DNA of 64,000 nt from Cinclus cinclus (taxonomy: Eukaryota > Chordata > Aves > Passeriformes > Cinclidae). Under the pieces are notes generated by a model that was given only the letters and a program-made list of their open reading frames with translations, was not told the DNA's origin and did no database searches. A program made the translations under genes and the position numbers. The stretch covers positions 46,391,797-46,455,796 of the forward strand of contig NC_085046.1 of NCBI RefSeq assembly GCF_963662255.1, read 5' to 3'. Positions 15,001 to 27,935 of the stretch are shown one piece after another. Within the stretch, counting starts at the first letter, position 1, and each line of letters starts with the position of its first letter.

Positions 15001-17072
15001 AAAAACAATTTTGACCTGGTCTTACTGAATCCAGTAAAATTTCCATAAGATTCAGGAGGAATGGAAGAATTCTCTTAGCTGTTCCCCCTCTATAGATTTG
15101 ATTGTCTTTGATCAGTGGATTAAAGCTGCTGGTTTGCACTTTGTTTCTGCTTTATTTCAGATACCATCTCTGAAACACAAAACACTGCTGCTGTATTAAA
15201 GTTGGCAATTATTTGCATAAGGAAAAACCCACACTGATTATCCAAAATGAAAGTATGGTCAATCTTTTAGAAACCTATTTTGCAATCAGCATAGGTAAAA
15301 ATATTTTTTTAAATGCTATTCCCTAAGGGATTAGGTCTGTCACACATTGCCACAGAGGTAAAACAGGATGAGTAGAGACCCAGCATGTGGTGGGCATGAG
15401 CTGAGAAAAGGAGACAGCTGCTTCCCAAGCTGCAGCCAGGTCTTCTCACCATCCAGTCTCTGTTGTGCTGCTCTGAAGATCATGCCTTGAGGAAAACTTC
15501 TCATGCTGGTTTAGCAGCATTTCTTGGACTGTTCACCCATCATAAATCCCTAAATTGCTTGTCAGGAGGAAGGCAACTGAAATTAGAGGAACATTAAAAG
15601 CCTCAGACCACCTACATTTCAATCAGCAATGCCTGCACAAACAGGGTGATGCAGCTTCTGAGACCCTGCACAGCCACCAGTACCAGTGAGAAAGTTTTCT
15701 GATTTAGAGTCTTCATTCCAACCCTGGAGCTTGGCCAATGGCCATCATATCTGAGAAGTTTTCTTCCAGCCAGGTGTTCATTTCACAGTTCTCCTGTGCT
15801 GCAAGAGCTGTCTAGTGCAAAGCTGACTGCACATTTTTTATTTCTTTATAGATAAGGCTTTCCACTCCAGCAATATTTGTATCATGATCTCCTTGGTTTT
15901 CTATTTACAGCCCTGTGCTTTGTTCTTACATAGCATCTGCAAGACATTGGCACCCAGAGCTTTGCACAGGAAAGACCCCTCATGATCCATCTTGTCTCTT
16001 GGGTGCTGTCCTGCTCCACTAGAGCTCAATGGAGCCTTTGTGGGTAGCTAGCGACTACGAGAGAGCCTTGGTCTGCAAATGTTTAACACATCACAGTCCA
16101 GAGGACAGATTTTTCTAGTTCACTCTGAGCCAGCAATAATTTTGCAAACAAAAAATGCTTCTCTGCATAGCACAGGCTGCTCCAGTTTTCACTATTGCAT
16201 TCAGATTTGCGAGAACTTCTCTACTTCCAACCATCAGTGCTGGAAGTTTGGAAAACATCCATTTTGAGGTTGTCATTGAATACCAGGTAATACATACTTA
16301 AAGAGTGGGAAGAATACTTGTCTTTTCTATGCCTTGACCCTCACTAAAAGAACCATAAGTCACAAATAAATGCACCCAATGGGTTACACTCAAGCCAGAA
16401 GCATCATCACAGGTACCTGATGAGCACTGCTCATGAATAAGGTATCCATTATGTTCAACCTCATGATGCTATGGCTAGAAATCATAAATAATGGACCTAA
16501 AAGCAATTTCCTTTACATTGCTCTAGTTCATGTACCAAGCTCATTTTCTTCTTGCCTTGACTATTGTTTAATCAATTAAATCTTTACAAAGAATTTTTTA
16601 CATATTTTACACAGGCACACCACATAGGTATAAATGAAAACATATGGGTGTTTGAAGTCAAACCCCTCAATTCTATCTGCTCTTAGGATATCTTTTCTTC
16701 ATGCCTCAAATTCGTCAACCCCTTCCCCTGCTAGCTCCTATCCATGAACCTTCCAGGTGCTAACAACATCTGGACAGCTATGACAGGCATCTTTCACAAC
16801 GTCCATCATTACTGTTTCAAACATTTTCAGAGAGGATTGTTGATGAGGCTGCAAGACCTTTTCAAGATAACCAAGAAATATGATGGCCCTCTTTGTATCC
16901 TTCAGCCTCAAGGAACCTCTTTGGTAAGAGCCCAACTACAGGGAGATCTGCAGTCCCTAAGAAAGCCCCGAAAGCTTCAGTCTGAGAAATTTTAAGAAAG
17001 CAATTTATTTCCAAAGGAAAGTACAAGCACAAAGCAGGCTGATGCCTTTGTGGCATCACTGCATCACTGCCC

Positions 17073-17103
<31 letters not shown>

Positions 17104-17519
17104 TGCCACAGATCACTCAACATTTCTGTTCCTTGCAAACATTTACATTCTTTTCACCTCCCAGGTGAAAACTAATGACTTTGATATACTATGCCAAAAG
17201 AAGATACTGCTTGTTTTCCATGTGAGAAATATTTTAATTTTATTTCTCCATAATGCAGTATCCTACCATAACTCTGGGAATTCCCAAACACCTTAGGAAA
17301 TCCTGCAATACCCCAGCTGCTCATATGCAATCCCTCAAAGCCAGAGGGGATTCATAGCAATCCCTGCCTCAGAGCAGGCACCCCAGAAGCATGCCACCCC
17401 ATCCCCTAGTGGGAACAGAGATCTTGAAGAGCAGTTTTTCAATCTAGAGAATCCATGAGAGTTTCAATATAGCAAACAGTCCATCCCAAAGGATGGAGTG
17501 ACCCATGCTTTCTGACACC
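1..17519. other. Intergenic sequence, no gene recognised
   Basis: AT-rich unique-looking sequence. No frame longer than 127 codons is open, and none resembles a known protein. Small items: (GGT)5 at 6341-6355, a GGGT/T-rich stretch near 2770-2801, and a 26-base A-run at 17074-17099. The 9440-9850 stretch is unusually AT-rich with homeodomain-like cores. Confidence 0.7.
17074..17099 (+). repeat. Poly(A) tract, 26 bases
   Basis: An uninterrupted A-run in intergenic DNA with no recognised retroelement next to it. Confidence 0.95.
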
Positions 17520-18224
17520 TGTCCTGGTTTGAAAGACAGGTGTTTGCTAAGGAAAGCAGAAGCTTCCCTTTGGACTGAAAAAAAAATGTGATCCTTCCTT
17601 CCTTCCTTCCTCCCGATTATTATAATTTTGGAATTAAGAGAGCTCTCAGGCAAAGATATGGGGGTAGGAATAACAGTTCTTTACTAGTATACCTAACAAG
17701 ACAAACAAGAACAACAACAGCCATGAAATTACCCACAAACAGAACAGTAACTCAGTCCCAGTCCTTTCTGGCTGCAGGCACCTTTTCCCTGAGCTGCAGT
17801 TCCCGGTGCTGGGGGCGGGCAGGTCCCACAGAGCTGCAGGAGGGCTGGGGGTGATGGCAGCGCTGTCCCACGTGGGAGAGAGAGATGGAGAGAGCCCTCT
17901 GCTCATGGTGTCGGTCCCGGTGATCAGCAGAGTGCTGGATGGTGGTAGTTCACAGCAAGAAGGCAGCCGGGCAGGGTCCGATAGTGGTTTCCCGACACTG
18001 AGATGGTGGGGAGACAGAGGCGGCGATCGTCCTTCTCATCCGAACTCCGCGGGGGAAATGGGCCGAGGCCCAGCCTTCCGTTTCCTCTTCTGGCTGTTTG
18101 AATCTCACAGGGTTTCCCTCTTCCCTCCCCTCCCCCTTGTCACCAGGGCCCAGTCAACAGGTATCTTAGCATGACAATGGGGAAAATTCCACAGAGGGAA
18201 AAGAGAGAGAACCAACCCCCAACA
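17520..18224 (-). mobile_element. Solo LTR of an endogenous retrovirus, copy A
   Basis: Read on the minus strand the element begins TGTTGGGGGTTGG and ends CAAACCAGGACA, the TG...CA ends of an LTR. It is flanked by a perfect 4-bp duplication (cacc, 17516-17519 and 18225-18228). About 705 bp long, it has a GC-rich middle and no adjoining gag or pol sequence, so it is a solo LTR. It matches copy B (56144-56841) along its length in opposite orientation. A CCTT run (17593-17611) has expanded inside this copy. Open frames here are by-products. The exact family name was not checked. Confidence 0.88.
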
Positions 18225-20740
18225 CACCCCAGAGAGGTTTCAAGAGCAGAGCAGAGAGGTTTTCATATCCTGCTGATTCAGGACCACAGAAGGCAAGGGC
18301 TGCCATGGGATGTCTCTGCTTCACTCCACACAGAAATGATACTCTAGGAAGTTGAGTCCTTGGGTAATAGAAAATAGGATCTCAACGCTGCTTGTCCAGG
18401 AAAACAAACTTTCTTCTTTGGAAGACACAGACTGCATTGCTGGTTCAGTCCTCATGGACATATGAAAGGACTCAAAAGGCACCTCTGTATTTCTCCCTTT
18501 GTGCCTCAACAGCAACTGCAATTTGTTTCACAGGGCTGCACCTGAAGCACAGCTACCACTTCTCAGGGGGATTTTCTGTCAGGCTTTGCATCTCACTGGT
18601 GCTAACAAGCAGATAGTAACTTTCTTTTCAGTAGCAAATTGGATGATGACTGTTAAAGATATGTTGGGGCAGGGGGAATTCAGCCAATGACAAACTGGCT
18701 CAGTGCATGTGGGCTAAATTAAAGCTATCAGCCACATACTATTCTAATTCCTAAATTATGAGATTTTTTTTCAGCAGGCTACATCATTATACATTTTGGG
18801 GTCAATTTAAATCTTATTTTTGACACCAGTGGCAGGACAGATAGATTAAGTACCAGTCTCCTATTAGCAGAATTAAGTACCACACATACTGTTTCCAAGC
18901 AGTACACTTTCGCCCTAGACCTCCATGGTTCAGTTAAATGGAATAAACAAATAAGGATCTTTTAGCTGACTAACTGGAAAGTATTTTTTTTATGGTAAAA
19001 AAATATGCTGAGCAAGTCTTGGAAATATAGAGGAAGTCTTTCCAGAGCAAGCTCTACATACTTATTTCATCTTTTGTTTGACAGATACAGGCAATTTAAA
19101 AGAATCCTATGGCAGAGCAGCTTACAACAGAGGAGCTTCATCCTTGGCCTGTCATTGATCTCAGCTGTCTACCCTTGCATCTCTGTCATCAGTCATAGCA
19201 TTCACATCACAGGAGTAAACACCCATAGACTTGGCTCAACCCTTGTCCTGCCCCACGACCTGCTGTGCTAATGTTTTCATCCTGTTAATTCAATTACTCA
19301 TTCTCTGTGCCAGGAAATGTCCATTATTCTATGCTCAGAGTATTAACTACACAGTGTCTACAAATCCAGTGGGATGTTGCTGGAGGACACCAGCTGCTTT
19401 CACGAGCCAAGAACTCACACAGGAACAATTTTGCTTCAAACAACCGAGACCAAGGTTATGCTTACCTAAGATCTGGGGAACAAATACTTTGGGACAAGGA
19501 AAAGGCATTGGGAAAACAGTAGTCTTGCATGTGCCACCAAGTCATGTGTTCCAGCACAGACAGGCTACAAAGCAGCAAGGATTGATGTGGTCCAATGAGG
19601 AGACCAGACTCTAACACTTGTACTACGTTAAAATCACCCTTCGGACATTCCAGAGAGTTTTGTATGTGCCTTGGATGTAGGGGCATTTTGACACACTCCT
19701 CTCTGTTGTTTACAGTATCACATAAGCCTCACAAGCTCTTGACATTTTATTGTGAATCCTGCTGAAATCAGCATCTTCATGCATGTGCCACACAGAGCAA
19801 GGGACCCCTGCTGCAACTCTGCCATGAAAAAAGCAAAGCTATTTAAAAGACAGGAGATAAAGCCTTGCAAATGTACTGGTCCTTATTCCAGCTTTAGAAA
19901 GAAAAAAGCTGTTTCAGATATCACTGGATTCTTGATGAATGAGCTAACAGGCTGCTGGAAAACATCTCCTCAGCAATACTTGATCCTTTATCTTAAATGC
20001 CTGGTACCTACTTTTAGGTACAAAACCAAAGAAGTAGGTAGTACACTCAAAAATAAGACCAGTTTTCTCATTAAATCACAATAATGTCAAAAACCTGAAA
20101 ACAAGCTTCAAAGGAAGTAAGGAAAATACAGTCCAGAAGTGAGAAGTACCACAAAATGCCAAGTTATATCTTACGAAGCACTAACCAGAAGTCTTTAAAC
20201 CTTGAGAAGCCAGCTTATCCAACGTACCATTCTGATCTTCTCAGCTCAGGATATGTGAGGATACTTAAGGAATGCAACCCAGAAGTTTATGCTTTTTTCA
20301 AATTTAAGCCTTTCTAAAACACTAAGCCAGTGAGAGGGGTAGAGTTTTTCAGGCAGCAGACACCAGCCTGTTAATTAATATAGAACATAGACTTGTCTGG
20401 CTGAGCTGGGAAAGGTGGGGAGCAACCGCTCATGCTTAAGAATATTGAAATAGAAGATTCAGAAGGTAGAGGTACTTGACAATATTTTTTTCCTTTTGTG
20501 CTTGACTTTTAAATTGGATTGCAGTCCTCCATCCTCCCAGCCGGGAAAATCCTGCTCCCAAGTTAATTCTGGTAAGGTAAATTCCCAGCGGGTGTGGTCC
20601 ACGGAGGAACCACAATGTCTATCAGCCATTGGGGCAAACATGTTGCCAGAGGGATGCAGAGAAGGTGGTTAATCTGAAATTCATATTCCAACACACTGCC
20701 TGGGTTTGACTTATTTCCAGGCTCACAGATGTGGACAAGC

Positions 20741-20757
20741 AAAAAAAAAAAAAAAAA
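20741..20757 (+). repeat. Poly(A) tract, 17 bases
   Basis: An uninterrupted A-run in intergenic DNA. Confidence 0.9.
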
Positions 20758-21480
20758 TAAAAAGCCAGTGAAAATAATTACTCTTGTTATTTCTTGGTAA
20801 CCATTTTCCAGTGTATACAATTTGGCACATTTTTGTATGGTATATGCCTTCAGATAGCTTTAGAGGTAGTACTGGTGTTTGAACATGTGGAAGTATACCA
20901 GATGCCTTGGCTTGATGCCAAGTTCAGGTTTCTCCCCAAGTTGCCCATTTCTAGTAAAGGTTGTTACTAAAACAGTGTTGGTGATCTTACTGCGACAAAC
21001 ACAAGAGAAGGAAACTACACTCCAAAACACAGAAACCTCCTTAGGACAATGTTCTGCACTGTCTGAAGCTGTAGATTTAGCTCAGTGCTGCTTTGGATCC
21101 ATTTCTGTCACAATTGAACAATGAGTACAGAGGCTGAGCACAGTCTCTCCCTTCTTCATATTTCAAGAGGCTTCATTCCAGCACAATCATTCCTGATGGA
21201 AGCATGCTGGAGCCAGCTCCCCTCCAGAGTCCAGTCCTTGTCTTCTCTCCCAGTGCATGGAGGGAGACAGACATTGTATGGCTGAGTGTGTATGCGTTTG
21301 GACTGGGAGTCAAGAACCTCCCTTTTCAGTGTTAAATTGATCTTATAGCTACTGAACACCCAAGATACTCAAATTACTGCTCTATCCCACAGTTTTCCTT
21401 CCCTCCTTTCATATGAGCCCTCTACTCCTTGAGGGATCACAACTCCTGCTAGAGACTCTATATGCTCTGGTAATGCAAAA

Positions 21481-21500
21481 ACAATTTAAAAAACCAAACA

Positions 21501-21531
<31 letters not shown>

Positions 21532-21606
21532 CAACCAACAACAATAAAAAAACAACCCAAGTTAAAAAAATCAAACCAAAAACCAACAAAAACAACAACA
21601 AAAAAG
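21481..21606 (+). repeat. A-rich (AAAC)n-like low-complexity tract
   Basis: About 125 bases composed almost only of A and C in AAAC, AAC and A-run units. Confidence 0.9.
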
Positions 21607-21782
21607 AGTAAAACACAGAAAAGTTTCAGGATTTTTATTCCATACCTTTCTTAAAGTCCTTTTAGGAAGGAAAGCCCTTATTCCACCAGGCAAGGGCAAT
21701 CCACAGCAAGGTAAATAAGAATACAAAGTGCTAACACATGTGGTTAGCATATGAGTTTGGGCATTTTGGGTGGTGGAGACTT

Positions 21783-21822
21783 TTTTGCAAGATTTTTTGT
21801 TTTTTTGTTTTTTTGTTTTTTT
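21783..21822 (+). repeat. T-rich (TTTTTTTG)n-like tract
   Basis: T-runs separated by single G residues, about 180 bp from the A-rich tract. The two are near-complementary in composition and could pair loosely. Confidence 0.85.
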
Positions 21823-22712
21823 CAAAAGGCTAAAACCACACTATTATTTTTATTTCTCATCATAATCACTGTAATAAGAGCACAGCTCAGAAAATACTGA
21901 ATTGGCATTTCTAAAACCTCTTGGGTGCCCCATTTTGCACTAGAAGAGCTATCTTCTCAGCACTGGCGTAGACAGCCCAAAGACATTGTATGTGTTGCAT
22001 CACATGCTAATAGCCAGAAGAGCAACATTTATACTACTTTATATGAATGAGACATGCGGAAAAATAATGTGTCTTACGGATAACTCAACAAGCTATTCAT
22101 CTAACTGGGCCTTAATTTTTTTGATCTCTAATAACAAAATACTTCCTCCTTTATAATTTTATTCTTTAAATTCACCAGATGACAGAAGAAGAAATTCTGT
22201 AAGCAGAAATTCTGGAAATTCTGTACTAGAAACCACATTCCAGTAGTATTGAGAAACCACTTTCTTGTGGTAGAACTAGATGCTTGTTCTTGGAGCTGCA
22301 AGGATTTCTTTGTGAGAGTTTACTGTGTGGTTGAGATGTAGGTACACTAGAGAACAGACCTTATTTTGGATGCCAATAAACCTCATGGGTAGTAAATCTT
22401 TTTTCTTAAGCAATTAAATCTCTAACTTTAATCTTTCATTCTCTTGATAGAAGTGGTTTCCTGGATGAGGCTGAATGCCAGAAAATAATCTGCAAAACAA
22501 AGGTGCCCCCAGCTCTAAACTACATTTAATATTTCTCTTTCACTGCAATCACCCCTGCTGCTTTCTTTTTATTAATTTTTTTTCCTTTCTTCACTGTAAT
22601 GTAAGAGATCAAATCTCACAGCTGGGAAAGAGCAAGTTTTGAGACATGCTGTCTTAAGGAGACCTGAAGCATCTACACACACCAAATCTTGCCCTTTATA
22701 TTATTCATTGAG

Positions 22713-22779
22713 GCAAAATTTCTAAAGCTGGAAGAGATACTCCCAGACCTCAATGCCTTACAGCTGCCCTCAAAATCTC
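22713..22779 (+). repeat. Short dispersed duplicate, copy 1
   Basis: A 56-base core starting AAAGCTGGAAGAGATACTCC matches the copy at 25958-26026 with three mismatches, and a few more bases match upstream with a small gap. The flanks differ. I cannot assign a repeat family. Confidence 0.75.
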
Positions 22780-25700
22780 CGTTACAAACAACATTAATCT
22801 GTAAGTCCATTATCCACCTCTACTTTGCCCTGTCTAGCCTATCCTTTCATATCTAGGGGGAAAGACCCACAGAATGCTGACATTCCGGTTTATCCCTTCT
22901 ATCTGTATATGAAAGATTATTAAAAGAAAAAGAAAAACATTAACTGCAAAGGTGACAGTATCTCTATTGACTAGAGGGTCCTGAAACATTTTATTTAAGC
23001 AGTTAAATGAACTAGAAAGTGTTTGTGCAGTAAGACACCAGTGCTCCCTATTAAGCCTACATTCTTTATCTGTAATATATCTGAGGCTGCTGAGAAGAGG
23101 GAGGCATTCATTACCAGTGGTCTTGCCACCTCCAGGGTGGGTTCTTTCCATTAGGAGGTGTCTGACAGGACTATATTTTGAAGTAACACAGAAGACTGGA
23201 CTGAACTGAGACACACATAAAACTGTGAACCTGAAACCCACCAGAGAGTTTGGATGTCCAGTAGTACATTTTGCATCAGCATGGGCACCTCTGCCTATCA
23301 ACATGGGAAAGACTTTCTGGTAATGGTGATTGGATCTTAGCTCGACAGCTTCAAAAACAGTAATGAGACTTAATAGAGTGCATCAAAGCACTCAAGCTCT
23401 CTACTAAAAGTAGAAAAGGAATATTACACACACCATAAAATGATTATATATTCTAATGATGTCTTGCACAAAATAAATACTTCTTTCTTAATAGAGCTCT
23501 CTTTTCATTAATTTTAGAAACACCTAAAACGTTATGGGATTTGCCATTTGGAAAGAAGTTTTCTTTTAAAACACCACCAATGAGATACAACTGCTCTAAG
23601 ACTGAATGGCAAATCTCCCTATTCAAGACTTCAGTATGTAGTTTCTACACCCTAATACAGTTATGGGTTGGGTTTTTCCAGGTCTGATCAAGTGAATGCC
23701 AAGATGCACTTCTCCCTTCTGCTTTCATCATACAATTTGTGGGTGTTCACCACTTACATCTGATCCTGCAGACCTTTCAGATCTTATTTGAGACCTTAAC
23801 CCTGGGATAATACAGTAAGATATCATTTAGTCCATGTAAACAACCTGTAGTTCTTCTTTATGGCCCCTTGTGCAGCCACAGAAAATATGGGTCCATATTT
23901 TTCCAGTATTACACAAAGACAAGGTTAACCGTCCTGTGCCTGCTGTAGACTAAAAAAATCCTAAAACACATTGCAAAACAAGTGTAGTAAAATACCTATC
24001 CTTTCAGGTGCCCTTCCTAGACTATCCAGAAGCAGTTGTTGTGTCAACATCTTTCTCTGCCAAATATCATTCTATGCAGAATATTTTCGTGACTGCAGAC
24101 AACCAGGAAGATAACAGAATTACTTCAAAAATCGGAGCCAGATAGTATCTCATAATACTTGCTTAAAGACATTGATGCCTGTTAGCACTATTGACTGGAT
24201 AGGTTACTTACTGAAGGAGATGGCAGAATAAGCTCAGTAGGCTTAATTTATCATGAGAACAGCCTATTGGCTTCAAAAACTCGACGACTGACAGAAGAGA
24301 ATTGTCATATTTGCTTAATAATTTCAGAAAAATAAATAGTTGTTTTGAGTCCTCTCAGCTCTGAAAAGCTGAGCAAGCAGCCACTGAGCAGATAAACTTT
24401 GTCCAAGACACATGACACCTTTTACTTTGCTGTGCTTATACAAACTGGAGCCAGGGCATGATGTAATACTAGAGTTATCAATTTGCTTGACACAAAAGAC
24501 ACAGAGAGGACAACTGCAGACTGCATGTGTTTTAAGAGAAGCATGTTTCCAAAGAGGTCAAAAAAGTAATTGGGCGGTAATACAATTTTGTGAGATGATA
24601 TTAAAGCCTACGGTTATTCATTTTATTACATTTATCTGCAAGGCACAGAACAAATAATCTATCGAGGCTGAAGTTTATTTTGTTAAGTTTAGAAATATAC
24701 AGAAAATGAACATTTCAGTGCCACTTTTTTCTTTCCTACCTAGGGTAGAGTTCAAGGCACTCTAGACTAGGTTTCAAAGCTATTGAGCCTGCAGGAAGAG
24801 TGGGTCCCTAAACACACTGAAAACCCAAATCAGGGCTATTCCAGTGTTAAGTGCTAGCTTAAACACAGACTCTTCCCACACATCCCTAAAGGACTGCTGT
24901 GTTTTTACAAAAGCAGGTGCTCTCAGAGAACTGCTGTGGTGTTGCTCCTGGGAGCTTCAAGCCTAAAACATGCCTACACTACACTTGGCAGGAGAGTACA
25001 TTAACTCCTGTGGAAGAGCATCACAAAATTCATCAGACAACCCAAGTCTAGGTTTCTAATACTTCTGATTCTTAACACTGAACTATTTAATAGCTAGCAC
25101 ATGTGATCCTTTTCACTGCTAACTACTAGTACAGCCTCTTCTAGCTGCAAAACGAAAAGGAAAACAATTGAAAGAATTTTGCTTAACTAAATTAACTAAA
25201 ATATAGAAGGAGTTATATTTAATGGCTGGTGCTTCTGCTGCTTGGCTACACTAAATATTCAACATATTTGTAGGAAGCAAAGCAAGATGCAAAATGTGAT
25301 TCCATTTCACTGATCTCTATAAAAGCTTAAATTCTGATTAACCCAAACTTCATTTTCAATCATGTGTCCACCTGTTCATTTATAATTGCATATCAGAACC
25401 ATCTACACCTCCTAGATTATTATGTTCATAATGAAGATTTGGATTAAGTGTTGAGTTTCTTCAGCTGTGTCTTTGAGCATTGTATTCACTAGAGGTTCTT
25501 CAAAGCTAATTCATTCTTTGACTTTATGGAATTGTTATGGCTTGAATCTCAAAGCAAGAGGAGGTAACAACTTATTTCCCCATGGATTAAATACATACCT
25601 ACTTCTTCATATGGCAGGAGGTCCATCTTGGTAAGGCTGTCCCCAAATCATGAGAAAGGGCATCAGGCAGCCACTGCCTAGGACAACTTATGGTCTATCA

Positions 25701-25957
25701 TGGTACCTGCCTTCAGTTCTGCTCCCAGGAAAGCAGAACAAGTTATCCTGCCTGCATGAGCTTGGCAGAAAGCACTGGAGACAAAGATTCTGCTCTAATT
25801 TTTGAAAATATCACTTCCTCTTATACAAAAGAAGGTGAAAGACAGAGTTCATACCAGAATTAGACTTATTCTGTTCTGAAACACCGAACTTCCCACCTCA
25901 AAGCACCAGGCGTGAGTGGTACAGACCATGTGACAATAACCATGCAACCAGAACTCA

Positions 25958-26026
25958 GCAAAATTGCTAAAAAGCTGGAAGAGATACTCCCAGTCCTCAA
26001 TGCCTTATAGGTGCCCTCAAAATCTC
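25958..26026 (+). repeat. Short dispersed duplicate, copy 2
   Basis: Direct-orientation partner of 22713-22779, 3.2 kb away, with a 53/56 match in the core. Outside the core the flanks show no similarity, so it is not part of a long tandem duplication. Confidence 0.75.
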
Positions 26027-26760
26027 AGGGAGGTCAAAACCTGAACCAAATAGAGGCTGTTCCTGGCAAGAAATCACTGAACTATGCAGGGGAAATAGGT
26101 TAGAAAGAATTATCATCTAGTACCCACTAGATGTGTTTTCAAACCAGCATTTTAAATGTTGTTCTTTGAACCTGGAAGTCGACCTGAAACAAAAGTACAT
26201 GCTGAGCAACAATCTGCAAACAGGCAGGGATTCATAGGTTACCCAAAACCTGTCACCAAAGTCATCAAATTTGATGTTCTGGAAATAAGAGCTAGGCAAG
26301 CACCACTCTACTTGTACAACAATTTAAAGACAGCAAGCAGCACATACAAGCAGCTCTCCTGAACTCTGATATTCCACACGGAAGTGCACTACCAGCAAAA
26401 CATTTACGTTTGTGTTTCAGGGAGGCAACTGTATACGCACACCCAGTGAAAAGTAACAGCTTGCCTCTGGAAAGGACTCCTGTTAAAGCAAAACCTTTAC
26501 TCTCAGAGATCAGTCCTTGATTCTCCTTTCCTCCCAAAAGAGAAGTCAGCCAACTGTTTGGTGTGAAAATAAATTCTCCCAGTGTGGCCACAAGCTGAGC
26601 TAACACAAGAAACATTTCCTCTTGCCTAGCTTCTGCAGATGATGGGACTTGGTCCTAGGGCATTGTATTTCATTTCAGTCTAGAGCTGCAGATCAGCCCA
26701 AGGCTGGGAATCCCACCTTTGCCCTGTTATGAAGGAAACTGTGTTGAAAGGAAAGCATTT

Positions 26761-26815
26761 GCCTCCAAGAGGGAAGATTATTTTTGAGGACTAACCGCTT
26801 AGCTGTTTAGGATAC
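26761..26815 (+). repeat. Diverged duplicate, copy 1
   Basis: Roughly 70% identical over about 55 bases to 27881-27935, sharing GATTATTT-TGAGGAC and TTAGCTG in the same order and spacing. It may be an old dispersed repeat. Confidence 0.4.
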
Positions 26816-27082
26816 AAACCAAGCAAAGGAATTTAGCCAGAAGTCAACTATGAGAGTAAAACACAGTTTCTCTCTGTATAATGTAATAGTTTTCTTAAGT
26901 AAATTAGAAGAGAGGCATCAATTAATGGTATTCTAAAAAGAGGCAGCTCATGTTTTAACAGAGTAATTCAGATCTGCTGAACTGTATATGCATTTATTTA
27001 CCTTTGTCTTGGTACATAACTCAAATCCATCCAGGCAGCTAACCTTCTGGGCAGTTCTACTATGGAACAACAAACTGTAGTG

Positions 27083-27098
27083 CACACACACACACACA
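27083..27098 (+). repeat. (CA)8 microsatellite
   Basis: Eight CA dinucleotides in intergenic DNA. Confidence 0.9.
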
Positions 27099-27880
27099 AA
27101 TTCACACTGACTTTATGAAACAGTCACCAAATTTTGGCCAGATATGAGCTATATTCAAGGAGATCCAATTCAATGCTATTGCTTCAAAACCAAAGCTAGG
27201 GCCCCATTCTTCAGCGTCCAGATAAGATCACCTAAAAAGAACATGTGGTTTCACACATGTGTGAACTTCCACAGCATTGCTATGCAAAGATACAATGATC
27301 CTTAGGGCCACACAGCTATGGACAAACAGATCCCCTCCCTCACTGCATGATCACAAAGCTACAACATCATACTGATTATTTTTGCACATGACCCTATTAC
27401 TGGGGAGGGAAAAAAAAAACAACCAACAAAGAAAACCTGTGCCAAAACATTAAATTCTTGATTCCCCAGCCTTCTCATGTTAGAAGCAAAACATATGATT
27501 AAAATATTAAAGATTTACATTAACCTTGTGAGGCTTTCTGGGAACTTCAAAGTACCATGGCTTTGACACAAAACGTGTCCAGACTATATAAACCCAAAGT
27601 TTGGATGGTATTAGGTGCAGTCACCACTGTAACCACAGCTTGGTGCAGAGGTACTTCAACATAAAATTCAGTTGAGTAACAGAACTTCAGCATTTGGACT
27701 TTGCTGAGCTCTGACCTAAACTCTGCTAGTTCCTGGATAGGCAGCTTACAGTTCAAGAACAGCTGTCACCTACTACAAATGCAGCAGCTGTTATAGTCTA
27801 AGAATAACATAGATGGTTATCAACCCAATTTCTATGAAGCTTGGAAGTCCAGTTTTGAGACCCAACTGGGAAAAGAATTG

Positions 27881-27935
27881 GCTCTGAGAAGAAGGATTAT
27901 TTCTGAGGACAAAATATTTAGCTGCTAAGAGGTAC
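27881..27935 (+). repeat. Diverged duplicate, copy 2
   Basis: Partner of 26761-26815 in direct orientation, 1.1 kb away. The family is unknown. Confidence 0.4.

Noticed and set aside
22834..23304. 156-codon minus-strand open frame
   Set aside because: It is the longest frame outside HERPUD2, but it has no recognisable domain or family motif. In 64 kb such a length is expected by chance.
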